Shown: piece after piece, positions 51,759 to 60,623 of the stretch
Position numbering within the stretch: the first letter of the stretch is position 1
Layout of the letters: every line of letters starts with the position of its first letter
Assembly (NCBI RefSeq): GCF_009862265.1
Contig: NZ_WWGX01000043.1
Coordinates: 338,935 to 402,934 of the forward strand
From: Streptomyces sp. SID8352
GTDB lineage: Bacteria > Actinomycetota > Actinomycetes > Streptomycetales > Streptomycetaceae
DNA length: 64,000 bases
Direction of reading: 5' to 3'
Made by a program: the position numbers and the translations under genes
The notes under the pieces: model-generated
What the model was told of the DNA's origin: nothing
Databases searched by the model: none
What the model saw: the letters and a program-made list of their open reading frames with translations, nothing else

Positions 51759-52009
51759 GGGGGCAGCTTATGAGCGCGGGGCCCGGACCGTACGGCCCCG
51801 GTGGCCGAAGTGACGCAGACAACGGCCGCGCCGCGCGTCGGCGGGGACATGGGTACGCCCGCCGGACACGGGCGCGTTCGCGTGGGTGCCGGTGCCGGGT
51901 GCCGTTTCGTCGGCCGGGAGCGCGGCGAGGCACCCGTACCGGCGCGGTCGCGGTCGCGGCGGGGGCGGACGGGACCGCGTGCGTCCGGTGCCGGTGCCGG
52001 CGTCCCGCC

Positions 52010-52570
52010 TCACATGGCCGGGAGCATCACCAGCATCGCCATCCCCATCGCCAGCCTGCACGCCCGCGACAGCTCCGGGCGGTCGCCCCACCCGGGGGCC
52101 GGGCCGCCGCCGGGCACCGCCGGTGCGGGGACCAGCCGGACCCCGGCCAGCAGCACGTACCCGGTGAAGTAGAGCATCAGTATCCCGGTCAGCAGCGGCA
52201 CGCCCGAGGTGCCGTGGCCGTGGGCGTGACCGCCCGCGCTCGCGGGGGCGCCGGCCATCGCCAGCGCCATCCGGACCATCGCCGCCGCCTCGACGACGTG
52301 GTGCAGGTGGTGCGGGTCGGACCGGGCCGCCCACAGGGCGCGCAGCCCCGCCGCGCCGAACACCACGGCGTACGCCGTCCACGTCCCGGAGGGCGGGACG
52401 AACACCGCCGCCGGGACCGCCATGGCGGCCATCCCGAACCCCGTCAGCGCCTCGCCCCCCGCCGCCCGGCGCTGCTCCTCGACCCGGCTGCGCATGCGCA
52501 GCAGGCAGTAGGCGCCGGTCGTCGCGCAGAGCACGACGAGCAGCCAGCCGAAGGCCGTCGGTCCCCCCAC
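52010..52570 (-). CDS. DUF5134-family membrane protein
   Basis: The 186-residue protein has five or six transmembrane helices and a His-rich loop (SAGGHAHGHGTSG) preceded by DPHHLHHVVEAAAMVRMAL. These His-rich sites match DUF5134, a family often linked to copper handling in actinobacteria, which is inference. GTG 52570 is preferred because GGGGAGG then has a 5-base spacer; GTG 52576 would place the ribosome-binding site directly against the start. It lies upstream of the M56 gene with a gap of about 250 bases. Confidence 0.82.
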   Translation of the reverse strand: MGGPTAFGWLLVVLCATTGAYCLLRMRSRVEEQRRAAGGEALTGFGMAAMAVPAAVFVPPSGTWTAYAVVFGAAGLRALWAARSDPHHLHHVVEAAAMVRMALAMAGAPASAGGHAHGHGTSGVPLLTGILMLYFTGYVLLAGVRLVPAPAVPGGGPAPGWGDRPELSRACRLAMGMAMLVMLPAM

Positions 52571-53081
52571 GCCCACCTCCCCACCGGGCCCGGCGGCCCC
52601 GGGCCCCGGTCAAGGGCTGCCCGTGCCGCGCGGCGCCCACGCGGGCGCAAGGGAGCGCGAAGGGGTCACTGCCGGGAGCGCGCGGTGCCCGCCGGGACCG
52701 GCCGGCGCCGCCCGGGGCCGTCCGCCGTACCCGCTCCGAGCAGGGCGGACGGGCGCGGCGGGGGAGGGGCGGCCGCCCGGGGAGGGCGAGCTGATCCGTG
52801 GGGCGTTCGCCCGACCCGGCCGGCCGGGCGCGGTGCCGTGGCGTCGCCCCCGGCCACGCCGTACGCCGGTCGGCCCCAGGGCGCCCCCGCGCCCGGAGCC
52901 GCGGGCATCCGTACCGACTCCCCGCGCCTCCGGATCCGGAGGCGCCGGGGTGACAGGTGCCGGGGCGGACCGGCGGGGCAGGGTGCCCCGCCCGACCGCC
53001 CGACCGCCCGACCGCCCGACCGCCCGACCGCCCGACCGGCCCCGGAGCGTCGGCAGGAGGTGGAGCCGGAGTGGCGAAAAT
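52571..53081. other. gene-free region upstream of the FUSC-MarR operon
   Basis: No gene was found. Apart from a six-copy 8-bp tandem repeat near the right end, the stretch is plain high-GC sequence. Long open frames exist here only because stop codons are rare. Confidence 0.45.
52991..53038. repeat. six exact tandem copies of CCCGACCG
   Basis: Six uninterrupted 8-bp units occupy 52991-53038, about 45 bases before the operator and 80 bases before the FUSC start. Because the unit is not a multiple of three and lies outside coding sequence, copy-number change would alter spacing upstream of the promoter, not a protein. Confidence 0.9.
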
Positions 53082-53108
53082 GCTTCACAGATAAAACACC
53101 TGTTAAGC
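53082..53108. promoter_or_regulatory. inverted repeat, probable MarR operator
   Basis: GCTTCACAG (53082-53090) and CTGTTAAGC (53100-53108) form an inverted repeat with one mismatch and a 9-base AT-rich spacer, 8 bases before ATG 53117. It is the only AT-rich stretch in the region, so it overlaps the promoter. The second gene of the operon encodes a MarR regulator, the natural binder. Confidence 0.65.
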
Positions 53109-53116
53109 TACTCTCC

Positions 53117-54829
53117 ATGCGCAGCACGTTCCCCACCACCGGCACCCCGCTCGGCCGCCGTCTCTCCCTGGCCGGTGTGCTGCGCCCGCACCGTCCCTCG
53201 GAGATCTGGTTCAAGCCCGCCCTGAGCGCCGTCGTGGCCGCCGCCCCGCCCAATCTGCTGCTGCTCGCCCTCGGCCGCCTCGACCTGGCCATGTACACCA
53301 TGGCGGGCTCCCTCTGCGCCCTCTACGCGCACCACCGCCCCTACGCCGCCCGGGCCCGCGCCCTCGCCCGGGTGGTGCTCGGCATGCTCGCCGGGCTCGC
53401 CGTCGCCCTGGTCACCGCCGCCCTCACACGCGACGCCGTCGTCCTGGTCGCCGTCGGCGCCCTGCTGGCCGCGGCGCAGAGGGCGGTGTGCGACGCCACC
53501 CGCGTCGGACCGCCCGGGCACGTCATCCCCACCTTCGTCAGCTCCGCCGCCCTCTTCCTGCCGCAGACCCCGGCCGGGATACCCGGCCACCTCGCGCTCA
53601 CGGCCGGTGCCGGGGCCTGGGCCTGGCTCGTCTGCATGGCCCCCGGGCTTATCCGCCCGCACGGCCCCGAGCGCCGCGCCACCGCCCAGGCCCTGAACGC
53701 GGCCGCCGCGTACGCCGCCACCGGCGGCACCGGCGACGGCCACGCCGAGGCCCGCGCCGCCGGGTACACCGCGGTACAGGCCGCCTGGCACAGCCTGCCG
53801 GCAGGGTCCGGTTCCGGTGCGCGGGCCACCACCCGGCGGTCCCTGGCACGGCTCCTGGCACGGGCCGAGGTCGCCCTCGCCGCCCCCGCCGACACCGACC
53901 CCGGGGCGCTGCGTGCCGCCGCCCGTGCCCTGCGCGGCGGCGGACGCCTCCTCCCGGCCGGGGTCCGGGACACCGTCGAGGGCGGACCGCCCGGCGCCTG
54001 GGCCGACGAAGGGGCCGGGGCCGACGAAGGGGCCGCGTCCATCGCCCCGCCCGCGCCGCCGCGCCCCCGGCTCGGGCCGCTCGTGCCCCTCGCCGCGCGC
54101 ACCGCCCTCGGCTGCGCCCTGGCCGGCTACGGCTCCCTCGCGCTGGGCATCGGCCGCCCCTACTGGGCGCTGGTCACCGCCGCCGCGCTCTACCAGGCCA
54201 ACCTGACGCTGACCTGGAGCCGGACCGTGCAGCGTGTCGTCGGCAACCTCGCGGGGGTGCTGCTGTTCGCCGCCATCGCCCCGCTGGTCCACCTCGGGCA
54301 GCTGCCGCTCGTGCTGTTCTGCCTGGCCCTTGCCTTCGGCGCCGAGGCCCTGATGAGCCGCAACTACTGGCTCGGCACCGTGTGCGTCACCCCGATGGCC
54401 CTGCTCATCACCGAGTTCGCCGGCCGCCAGGAGTCCGGCGCGCTGATCGCCGAGCGGATCGTCGACACCCTCGTCGGCGCCCTGCTCGGCCTTCTCGCCG
54501 CCGTGGTCGTGACCGACCGGCGCTCCGGCGACCGCGTCGAGCGGGCGCTCGCCACCGCCGACCGGGCCCGCGAGCACGCCGCGCGCCTGCTGGCGGAGCC
54601 CGCCGCGGCCCCCGCCGCCCTGGACACCGCCCGCCGCGCGCTCGCCACCGCGCTGACCGACCTGCGGGCCGCGGCCGACGCCTCCGCGGGCGAATGGCGG
54701 CAGCGGGCGGTCCCCGAGGAGAGGGTCGTGCTCGCTGAGCGGTCGGGACACCGTACGCTCGCCGCAACGGTGCGACGCCGGGCGGCGCGTCCGGACCGGG
54801 GCACGAGAACGGAGGACGTACGGTCATGA
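53117..54829 (+). CDS. FUSC-family (aromatic acid exporter-like) membrane protein
   Basis: The 570-residue protein has two blocks of transmembrane helices (about 30-185 and 315-470), typical of the FUSC family, with soluble helical segments between and after. Landmarks are ALYAHHRPYAARARALARVV and the second-half segments IGRPYWALVTAAALYQANLT and RTVQRVVGNLAGVLL. It probably exports an organic acid or toxic aromatic. No ribosome-binding site precedes ATG 53117, which suggests a short or absent leader. It shares a 4-base overlap (ATGA) with the MarR gene, so pump and regulator are coupled. Confidence 0.9.
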   Translation: MRSTFPTTGTPLGRRLSLAGVLRPHRPSEIWFKPALSAVVAAAPPNLLLLALGRLDLAMYTMAGSLCALYAHHRPYAARARALARVVLGMLAGLAVALVTAALTRDAVVLVAVGALLAAAQRAVCDATRVGPPGHVIPTFVSSAALFLPQTPAGIPGHLALTAGAGAWAWLVCMAPGLIRPHGPERRATAQALNAAAAYAATGGTGDGHAEARAAGYTAVQAAWHSLPAGSGSGARATTRRSLARLLARAEVALAAPADTDPGALRAAARALRGGGRLLPAGVRDTVEGGPPGAWADEGAGADEGAASIAPPAPPRPRLGPLVPLAARTALGCALAGYGSLALGIGRPYWALVTAAALYQANLTLTWSRTVQRVVGNLAGVLLFAAIAPLVHLGQLPLVLFCLALAFGAEALMSRNYWLGTVCVTPMALLITEFAGRQESGALIAERIVDTLVGALLGLLAAVVVTDRRSGDRVERALATADRAREHAARLLAEPAAAPAALDTARRALATALTDLRAAADASAGEWRQRAVPEERVVLAERSGHRTLAATVRRRAARPDRGTRTEDVRS

Positions 54830-55377
54830 CCGCAACCGACGGGGGCTCGGAGACCGACACCAGGGGCGGCGCCAGGGGGGACACGGTCGCCGCGGTGGTA
54901 CGGCAGTGGCGGACCGTGCATCCGGAACTCGACACCGGGCCGATGGAGATCATCGGCCGCATCAACCGCTGCGCGGCCCTCCTCCAGCAGGCCGAGGACG
55001 CCCCGCTGCGCCGGGCCGGGCTCAGCCGTGCCGAGTTCGACCTGCTGGGCGCGCTGCGGCGCACCGGGCACGAGCTGACCCCGGGCGAGCTGGCCCGCGA
55101 GACCTTCTCCTCCGGTGCGGCCGTCACCAAGCGGCTCAAGCAGCTCAGCGAACGCGGTCTCGTCGAGCGGCGCGGCGACACCCGGGACCGGCGTGTGGCC
55201 CATCTGAGGCTCACCGACGCCGGGCGCGACCTCGTCGACGGGGTCCTGCCCGACCAGCTCGCCTACGAGTCCGCCGTGCTGTCCGGCGTCGAGCCGCTCC
55301 GGCGGAACGAGCTCTCCGACCTGCTCGGCGAACTCCTGGGCCAGTTGGAGGGCCGCCTGGACGCGCTGCGGATCTGA
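54826..55377 (+). CDS. MarR-family transcriptional regulator
   Basis: The 183-residue protein has a MarR winged helix: LSRAEFDLLGALRRTGHELT, ELARETFSSGAAVTKRLKQL (recognition helix) and a wing RGDTRDRRVAHLRLTDAG. It follows the FUSC exporter gene with a 4-base overlap. The operator-like inverted repeat upstream of the exporter gives a simple circuit: repression of exporter and regulator until an inducing acid binds. Confidence 0.93.
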   Translation: MTATDGGSETDTRGGARGDTVAAVVRQWRTVHPELDTGPMEIIGRINRCAALLQQAEDAPLRRAGLSRAEFDLLGALRRTGHELTPGELARETFSSGAAVTKRLKQLSERGLVERRGDTRDRRVAHLRLTDAGRDLVDGVLPDQLAYESAVLSGVEPLRRNELSDLLGELLGQLEGRLDALRI

Positions 55378-55571
55378 GGCCGCCGGACGCGCTCCGCGCG
55401 GCACGGACCGCGCGCGGCACGTGCCGGCCCGGCCCCGCGGCCCGGACGTGCGGCGGGCGCGGCCGGAGGGGCGACGGGCCACCGGGTTCGTCCGACGGGG
55501 CTCCCGGCGGCGCGGGCGGCGTTATCCTCTGCGGTGCCCCGCGCCGAGACCGAGATCCGGAGAAGCCCCGC

Positions 55572-56111
55572 ATGGACACCGCCGCCGCACCGCTCACCTT
55601 CCGCGACGCCAACGAGGCCGACGTGGACGCCCTCGTCGCCCTGATCGAGTCGGCGTACCGGGGTGAGTCCAGCCGGGCCGGGTGGACCACCGAGGCGGAC
55701 CTCCTGGAGGGGCAGCGGACCGACCCCGAGGGCGTCCGGGAGGTCATCGGGGCGCCCGGCAGCCGGCTGCTCGCGGTGGAGCGGGACGGCGCGGTCGTGG
55801 CCTGCTGCCAGCTCGAACGCCGGGGCGGCAACGCCTACTTCGGGATGTTCGCGGTCAGCCCGGGGCTCCAGGGCGCGGGCCTCGGCCGGGCGGTCATGGC
55901 GGAGGCGGAGCGGCTGGTCCGCGAGGAGTGGGGCGCGGCGGAGATGCACATGACGGTGATATCGCTGCGCGAGGACCTCATCGCCTGGTACGAGCGCCGT
56001 GGCTACCGCCGTACGGGACGGATGAGCCCGTTCCCGTACGGCGACGAGCGCTTCGGCATACCCCAGCGCGACGATCTCCGGTTCGAACTGCTGACCAAGC
56101 CGCTGGTCTGA
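55572..56111 (+). CDS. GNAT-family N-acetyltransferase
   Basis: The 179-residue protein has the GNAT core: TFRDANEADVDALVALIESA (N-terminal strand and helix), the YFGMFAVSPGLQGAGLGRAV motif A with the pyrophosphate-binding loop, and LIAWYERRGYRRTGR (motif B). It transfers an acetyl group from acetyl-CoA to an unknown amine. The ATG at 55572 is preceded by GGAGAAG. Single gene. Confidence 0.92.
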   Translation: MDTAAAPLTFRDANEADVDALVALIESAYRGESSRAGWTTEADLLEGQRTDPEGVREVIGAPGSRLLAVERDGAVVACCQLERRGGNAYFGMFAVSPGLQGAGLGRAVMAEAERLVREEWGAAEMHMTVISLREDLIAWYERRGYRRTGRMSPFPYGDERFGIPQRDDLRFELLTKPLV

Positions 56112-56312
56112 CGCGCCGACAGCGGGGCCACGCCCCACTCCGGCCGCGCCCGGCCCGACGGCGCCCGGCCCGGCCACGAGCCGTCCGGCCGTGTGACCGC
56201 ACCCGGCGGCCGTGCCGTCCCCGCCGCCGGGCTCGCCGGGGCGGGACGCGACGCCGCCGGGCCGGGTGCCGCCGCTCCGGGACGGCCGTACGGACGGGAG
56301 CGGCGCGCGGGC

Positions 56313-56996
56313 TCAGGCCGTGAAGCGCCCGGTGCGCTTGATGCCGGGGTGGTCGGTCGTGGCGCCGTCCAGCCCGAACGCGCGCACCAGCCGCAGGTGG
56401 TCCTGGGTGTTGACCACCCAGGCGCAGACCCGCAGGCCCGCCCTCCGGGCCCGCTCCACGGTCTCCAGCGTGATCCTGTTGATGTCCAGGCAGAGCGTCC
56501 CCGCGCCCGCCTCCACCGCCCGGTCGACCACCTCGGGGCCGTAGTACTGGGCGACCAGCGCCGTGCGCACCCCCGGCACCAGCCGGGCGGTCTCCGCGAT
56601 GGCCTCGGCGTGGAAGGAGATGACCTCCACCCGGTCCACCAGGGCACGCCGGAGCAGCACACCGGCCAGCGTCCGGGCCGCCGCCGTGTCCTTGATCTCG
56701 GCCTGCACCGGCAGCGACACCGCCTCCAGCACCTCCTCGAACACCGGCACCCGTTCCCCGAGCCCCGCGTCCAGGGCGCGCAGCTCGGCCAGGGTCAGAT
56801 CGGCGACGGCACCGCTCCCGTCGGTGGTGCGGTCCACCTCGGCGTCGTGCATCACGACGAGCGCGCCGTCCTTGCTCAGATGCAGGTCGAGTTCGACCGC
56901 GTCGAGACCGGCCCGCTCGGCGGCGGTGAAGGACCGCAGGGTGTTCTCGGGCTCGACACCCATCACTCCGCGGTGACCGATGGTGAGGAGGTTCAC
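56313..56996 (-). CDS. glycerophosphodiester phosphodiesterase
   Basis: The 227-residue TIM-barrel enzyme has IGHRG, EPENTLRSF, the metal/catalytic VELDLHLSKDGALVVMHD and later PVQAEIKD. It hydrolyses glycerophosphodiesters to glycerol-3-phosphate and alcohol. No signal peptide is present with GTG 56996, so it should be cytoplasmic. An in-frame longer start at 57035 exists but adds only a short polar stretch. Confidence 0.94.
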   Translation of the reverse strand: MNLLTIGHRGVMGVEPENTLRSFTAAERAGLDAVELDLHLSKDGALVVMHDAEVDRTTDGSGAVADLTLAELRALDAGLGERVPVFEEVLEAVSLPVQAEIKDTAAARTLAGVLLRRALVDRVEVISFHAEAIAETARLVPGVRTALVAQYYGPEVVDRAVEAGAGTLCLDINRITLETVERARRAGLRVCAWVVNTQDHLRLVRAFGLDGATTDHPGIKRTGRFTA

Positions 56997-57244
56997 GGCT
57001 GACTCGTTTCCGTCGACGGCGGCGGTGGCGGGCACGGTCCCGGCCCTGGCCGGATCACGACGCGGTGCCCTCGCTGGAACCGTTTCCCCCGGGCCGCTCC
57101 GGGTATACGGACACCGCGCCCGACAGGAAAAAATGCGGCGAGAGCCCGGGTGAGGCAGGATAATTTACGGGGTATCCCCTTGATTGGAGAAACCTTGTAT
57201 GCGTACGGTGGGTTCACGCAAGCTTCTCCCGTGGAGGATGGGAC

Positions 57245-58642
57245 ATGACGGAAATTCTTGTGCGGATGGGCGGGGAGGGGAAAATTCCTCCGGTGAGCAG
57301 GGTGGTTGATCACCCGGCGTGGCCCGTGCTCAAGGATGCCGTGGAGCGGATCCGGCCATGGCAGTCCCCGGACGGCTCCATCGACTTCGACGCCGCGGAC
57401 GCGCCGCGCCGCCGCGACGCGGAGGAGGCCGTCCGGAGCGTCGTGGAGTGCGTGGGCGTCCTGTCCCCGCTGCTGCCGCACGACGCCGCCTACCACGAGG
57501 CCCTCGCGGGCGATCTGACCCGCTGGGCCGACGGCGGCTTCGACGTCCCCGACTTCCTCGACTCCCTGCTGGCCTTCCAGCCCGCCGCCCACCGTGCCGA
57601 CGGGCTCCAGCATCTCGTCGTCTTCCCGATGTACACGCAGAACGGCAACCCCGACCGCAACCTCGAGGCGGTCGTGCTGCGCATGGTCTGGCCGGACTGG
57701 CTGGCCGAGCTGGAGCGCACCCGCTACGACAACCCGCTGTTCTGCGGCATCACCTTCGAGGACTTCACGGCCGGCTACGACACCAACTCCGCCGTCCTGT
57801 TCCCCGAGACCATCGCCGTGCGCGAGGCCCCCGAGCGGTTCTCCTGGGGCGGCATCTTCTGCGACCGCGAGGCGGCCCGCTTCCGCCGGGTCACCGAGGC
57901 CGCCGTCGACGTGCTCGGCCTGGAGCTGCCCGAGGACGTCGCCGCCCTGGTCCACGACCAGAAGCGCTGCGAGGAGGCGTTCGTCCTCTGGGACATGGTC
58001 CACGACCGCACCCACAGCCACGGCGACCTGCCCTTCGACCCGTTCATGATCAAGCAGCGCCAGCCGTTCTGGATGTACGGCCTGGAGGAGCTGCGCTGCG
58101 ACCTCACCGCCTTCCGCGAGGCCGTGAAGCTCGCGGCGGAGGGCGTTCCGCAGGCCCGCGACGTGCAGTACGCGGTGCTCTTCGACCGCATGTTCCGCTT
58201 CCCGGTCACCGGGGAGCGCGTGCGCAACTACGACGGCCTCGGCGGCCAGCTCCTCTTCGCCTATCTGCACCGGCACGACGCCGTCCGCTGGACCGACAAC
58301 AGGCTGTTCATCGACTGGCAGCGCGCCCCGCAGGTCACCAACGAGCTGTGCGCCGAGATCGAGACGCTCTACCGGGACGGCATCGACCGCCCCAAACTCG
58401 TCCACTGGTTCGCCGGGTACGAGCTGGTCGCCCGCTACCTCGCCCCGCACCCCGGCTCCACGTGGGCCAAGGGCCCGGAGGCCCTGGACCTCTCGCTGCC
58501 GCCCCGGAAACTCGTCGATGACGTGCTTCCCGACGAGTTTCCGCTCAGCATGTTCTACGAGGCCCTGTCCAAGAAGCTCAGGAAGGTGATCGCCGCCACG
58601 AGGGGCATCACCGCGGACGGGGCCGGACGAGCCGCCGCGTGA
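57245..58642 (+). CDS. DUF6421-family protein
   Basis: The 465-residue protein matches DUF6421, an actinobacterial family of unknown function. Conserved segments include VVFPMYTQNGNPDRNLEAVV, RFSWGGIFCDREAARFRRV, the His-rich LWDMVHDRTHSHGDLPFDPF and GLGGQLLFAYLHRHDAVRW. The clustered His and Asp residues suggest a metal centre. GGAGGATGGGAC precedes ATG 57245. An AT-rich stretch (57125-57215) with GGATAAT-like sequence probably holds the promoter. It is first in a three-gene operon with an SDR and a PLP lyase. Confidence 0.9.
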   Translation: MTEILVRMGGEGKIPPVSRVVDHPAWPVLKDAVERIRPWQSPDGSIDFDAADAPRRRDAEEAVRSVVECVGVLSPLLPHDAAYHEALAGDLTRWADGGFDVPDFLDSLLAFQPAAHRADGLQHLVVFPMYTQNGNPDRNLEAVVLRMVWPDWLAELERTRYDNPLFCGITFEDFTAGYDTNSAVLFPETIAVREAPERFSWGGIFCDREAARFRRVTEAAVDVLGLELPEDVAALVHDQKRCEEAFVLWDMVHDRTHSHGDLPFDPFMIKQRQPFWMYGLEELRCDLTAFREAVKLAAEGVPQARDVQYAVLFDRMFRFPVTGERVRNYDGLGGQLLFAYLHRHDAVRWTDNRLFIDWQRAPQVTNELCAEIETLYRDGIDRPKLVHWFAGYELVARYLAPHPGSTWAKGPEALDLSLPPRKLVDDVLPDEFPLSMFYEALSKKLRKVIAATRGITADGAGRAAA

Positions 58643-58713
58643 GCGACGGCACCGGCACAAAGGAACCGGCCGGGCGGGCCCGGCCGGACACGAGGGTTCG
58701 GGAGGCGAGGACC

Positions 58714-59460
58714 ATGGGGAACGGGGCGCTCGACGGCGCGGTGATCGCGGTGGCGGGAGCGGGTGGGCCCGCGGGCCGGGCCGCCCTGCTGAGGCTGGCC
58801 GAGGCGGGTGCGACCGTCGTCGGCGCGGACAACGACCCGGAGCGGCTGGCCGAGGCCGTCGACGCGGCGCGCTACGCGCACGGCGGTGCCACGGTCACCG
58901 GTGAGAAGGTCGACCTGCTCGAACTCGGCCCCACCCGCGCGTGGGCCGACCGCATCGAGAAGGACTACGGCCGGATCGACGGGCTGGTCCATCTCGTCGG
59001 CGGCTGGCGCGGCAGCCAGACCTTCACCAAGACCAACCTCGACGACTGGGACCTGCTGGAGCACCTGCTCATCCGCACCGTGCAGCACACCTCCCTCGCC
59101 TTCCACGAGCCACTCCAGCGCAGCGACCGCGGGCGCTACGTCCTGATCAGCGCCGCCGGGGCGAGCAGTCCCACGGCCGGCAACGCCGCCTACGGGGCCG
59201 CCAAGGCCGCGGCCGAGGCGTGGACGCTGGCCATGGCCGACTACTTCCGCAAGGCGGGGGGCGAGGACGGGCCCACCTCGGCGGCTGCGATCCTGGTGGT
59301 CAAGGCGTTGGTGCACGACGCGATGCGCGCCGAACGCCCCCACGCGAAGTTCGCGGGCTTCACGGATGTCGGGGAGCTGGCCCAGGCGGTCGCCGGGATC
59401 TGGGACAGGCCCGCCCCGGAAGTGAACGGAAACCGTCTGTGGCTGACCGAGAAGCCGTGA
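58714..59460 (+). CDS. SDR-family oxidoreductase, DUF6421-linked
   Basis: The 248-residue protein has a Rossmann motif (VAGAGGPAGRAALLRLAEAG), YGRIDGLVHLVGGWRGS, the SAAGASS strand and the NAAYGAAKAAAEAW active-site Tyr/Lys. ATG 58714 follows GGAGG. A GTG at 58639 overlaps the DUF6421 stop codon by 4 bases (GTGA) and would add 25 residues; the coupled start cannot be excluded. It ends in a 4-base overlap with the next gene, making a tight operon. Confidence 0.88.
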   Translation: MGNGALDGAVIAVAGAGGPAGRAALLRLAEAGATVVGADNDPERLAEAVDAARYAHGGATVTGEKVDLLELGPTRAWADRIEKDYGRIDGLVHLVGGWRGSQTFTKTNLDDWDLLEHLLIRTVQHTSLAFHEPLQRSDRGRYVLISAAGASSPTAGNAAYGAAKAAAEAWTLAMADYFRKAGGEDGPTSAAAILVVKALVHDAMRAERPHAKFAGFTDVGELAQAVAGIWDRPAPEVNGNRLWLTEKP

Positions 59461-60527
59461 ACCCGCCGAAGACCGACGCACGACGCCACCACGACCCGGC
59501 GGTGCGCGGCTTCGCGAGCGACAACTACGCGGGGGCCCATCCCGAGGTGCTCGCCGCCCTGGCCCTGGCCAACGGCGGGCACCAGGTGGCGTACGGGGAG
59601 GACGCGTACACGGAGAACCTCCAGCGGGTGATACGCGGCCACTTCGGACCCACCGCCGAGGCCTACCCGGTGTTCAACGGCACCGGGGCCAACGTCGTCG
59701 CGCTCCAGGCGGTCACCGACCGCTGGGGCGCCGTGATCTGCGCCGAGAGCGCGCACATCCACGTCGACGAGTGCGGCGCCCCGGAGCGCGTCGGCGGGCT
59801 GAAGCTGCTCACGGTCCCCACCCCCGACGGCAAGCTCACCCCCGAGCTGATCGACCGCCAGGCGTACGGCTGGGACGACGAGCACCGTGCCATGCCCCAG
59901 GTCGTCTCGATCACCCAGAGCACCGAACTCGGCACCCTCTACACCCCCGCCGAGATCCGCGCCGTCTGCGACCACGCCCACGCCCACGGCATGACGGTGC
60001 ACCTGGACGGCTCCCGCCTCGGCAACGCCGCCGCCTCCCTGGACGTACCCATGCGCACCCTCACCAACGCGGCCGGGGTCGACCTGCTCTCCCTGGGCGG
60101 CACCAAGAACGGCGCCCTGTTCGGGGAGGCGGTCGTCGTCCTGAACCCGGACGCGGTGCGCCAGGTGAAGCACCTGCGCAAGCTGTCCATGCAACTGGCG
60201 TCCAAGATGCGCTTCGTGTCGGTGCAGTTGGAGGCGCTGCTCGCCAAGGACCTCTGGCTGCGCAACGCCCGGCACGCCAACGAGATGGCCCAGCGCCTCG
60301 CCGAGGGCGTGCGCGCCGTGCACGGGGTGGAGATCCTGCATCCGGTGCAGGCCAACGCCGTCTTCGCCCGGCTCCCGTACGCGGTGGGCGAGCGCCTGCG
60401 GCAGCGGTTCCGCTTCTACTTCTGGGACGAGGCCGCGGGCGACGTGCGCTGGATGTGCGCCTACGACACCACCGAGGACGACGTGGACGCGTTCGTCGCG
60501 GCGCTCAAGGAGGAGATGGCCCGCTGA
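59457..60527 (+). CDS. threonine aldolase family PLP-dependent lyase
   Basis: The 356-residue fold-type-I PLP enzyme of the beta-eliminating lyase family has the segments ASDNYAGAHPEVLAALALAN, VFNGTGANVVALQAVT, HLDGSRLGNAAASL and the Schiff-base Lys217 in LSLGGTKNGAL. Low-specificity L-threonine aldolases cleave beta-hydroxy amino acids to glycine and aldehyde; the natural substrate here is unknown. GTG 59457 overlaps the SDR stop codon (GTGA). Product aldehyde could be handled by the SDR, which is inference. Confidence 0.92.
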   Translation: MNPPKTDARRHHDPAVRGFASDNYAGAHPEVLAALALANGGHQVAYGEDAYTENLQRVIRGHFGPTAEAYPVFNGTGANVVALQAVTDRWGAVICAESAHIHVDECGAPERVGGLKLLTVPTPDGKLTPELIDRQAYGWDDEHRAMPQVVSITQSTELGTLYTPAEIRAVCDHAHAHGMTVHLDGSRLGNAAASLDVPMRTLTNAAGVDLLSLGGTKNGALFGEAVVVLNPDAVRQVKHLRKLSMQLASKMRFVSVQLEALLAKDLWLRNARHANEMAQRLAEGVRAVHGVEILHPVQANAVFARLPYAVGERLRQRFRFYFWDEAAGDVRWMCAYDTTEDDVDAFVAALKEEMAR

Positions 60528-60585
60528 ACCGGGCGTCCGGCGGAGCGGGCAGAGGTGCATAGATATGCGGTGACATGAAAAGTTA

Positions 60586-60615
60586 TTGACTGTAGGGTCG
60601 CCGCGTTCCTATGCT
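60586..60615 (+). promoter_or_regulatory. HrdB-type promoter, leaderless spacing
   Basis: TTGACT (60586-60591) and TATGCT (60610-60615) are separated by 18 bases. The -10 ends 8 bases before ATG 60624 and no ribosome-binding site is present, so transcription should begin at or within a base or two of the start codon. Confidence 0.75.
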
Positions 60616-60623
60616 CTGCGCGC

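Noticed and set aside
52991..53038. Short tandem repeats considered as CRISPR
   Set aside because: The unit is only 8 bp with no spacers and no cas genes in the window.
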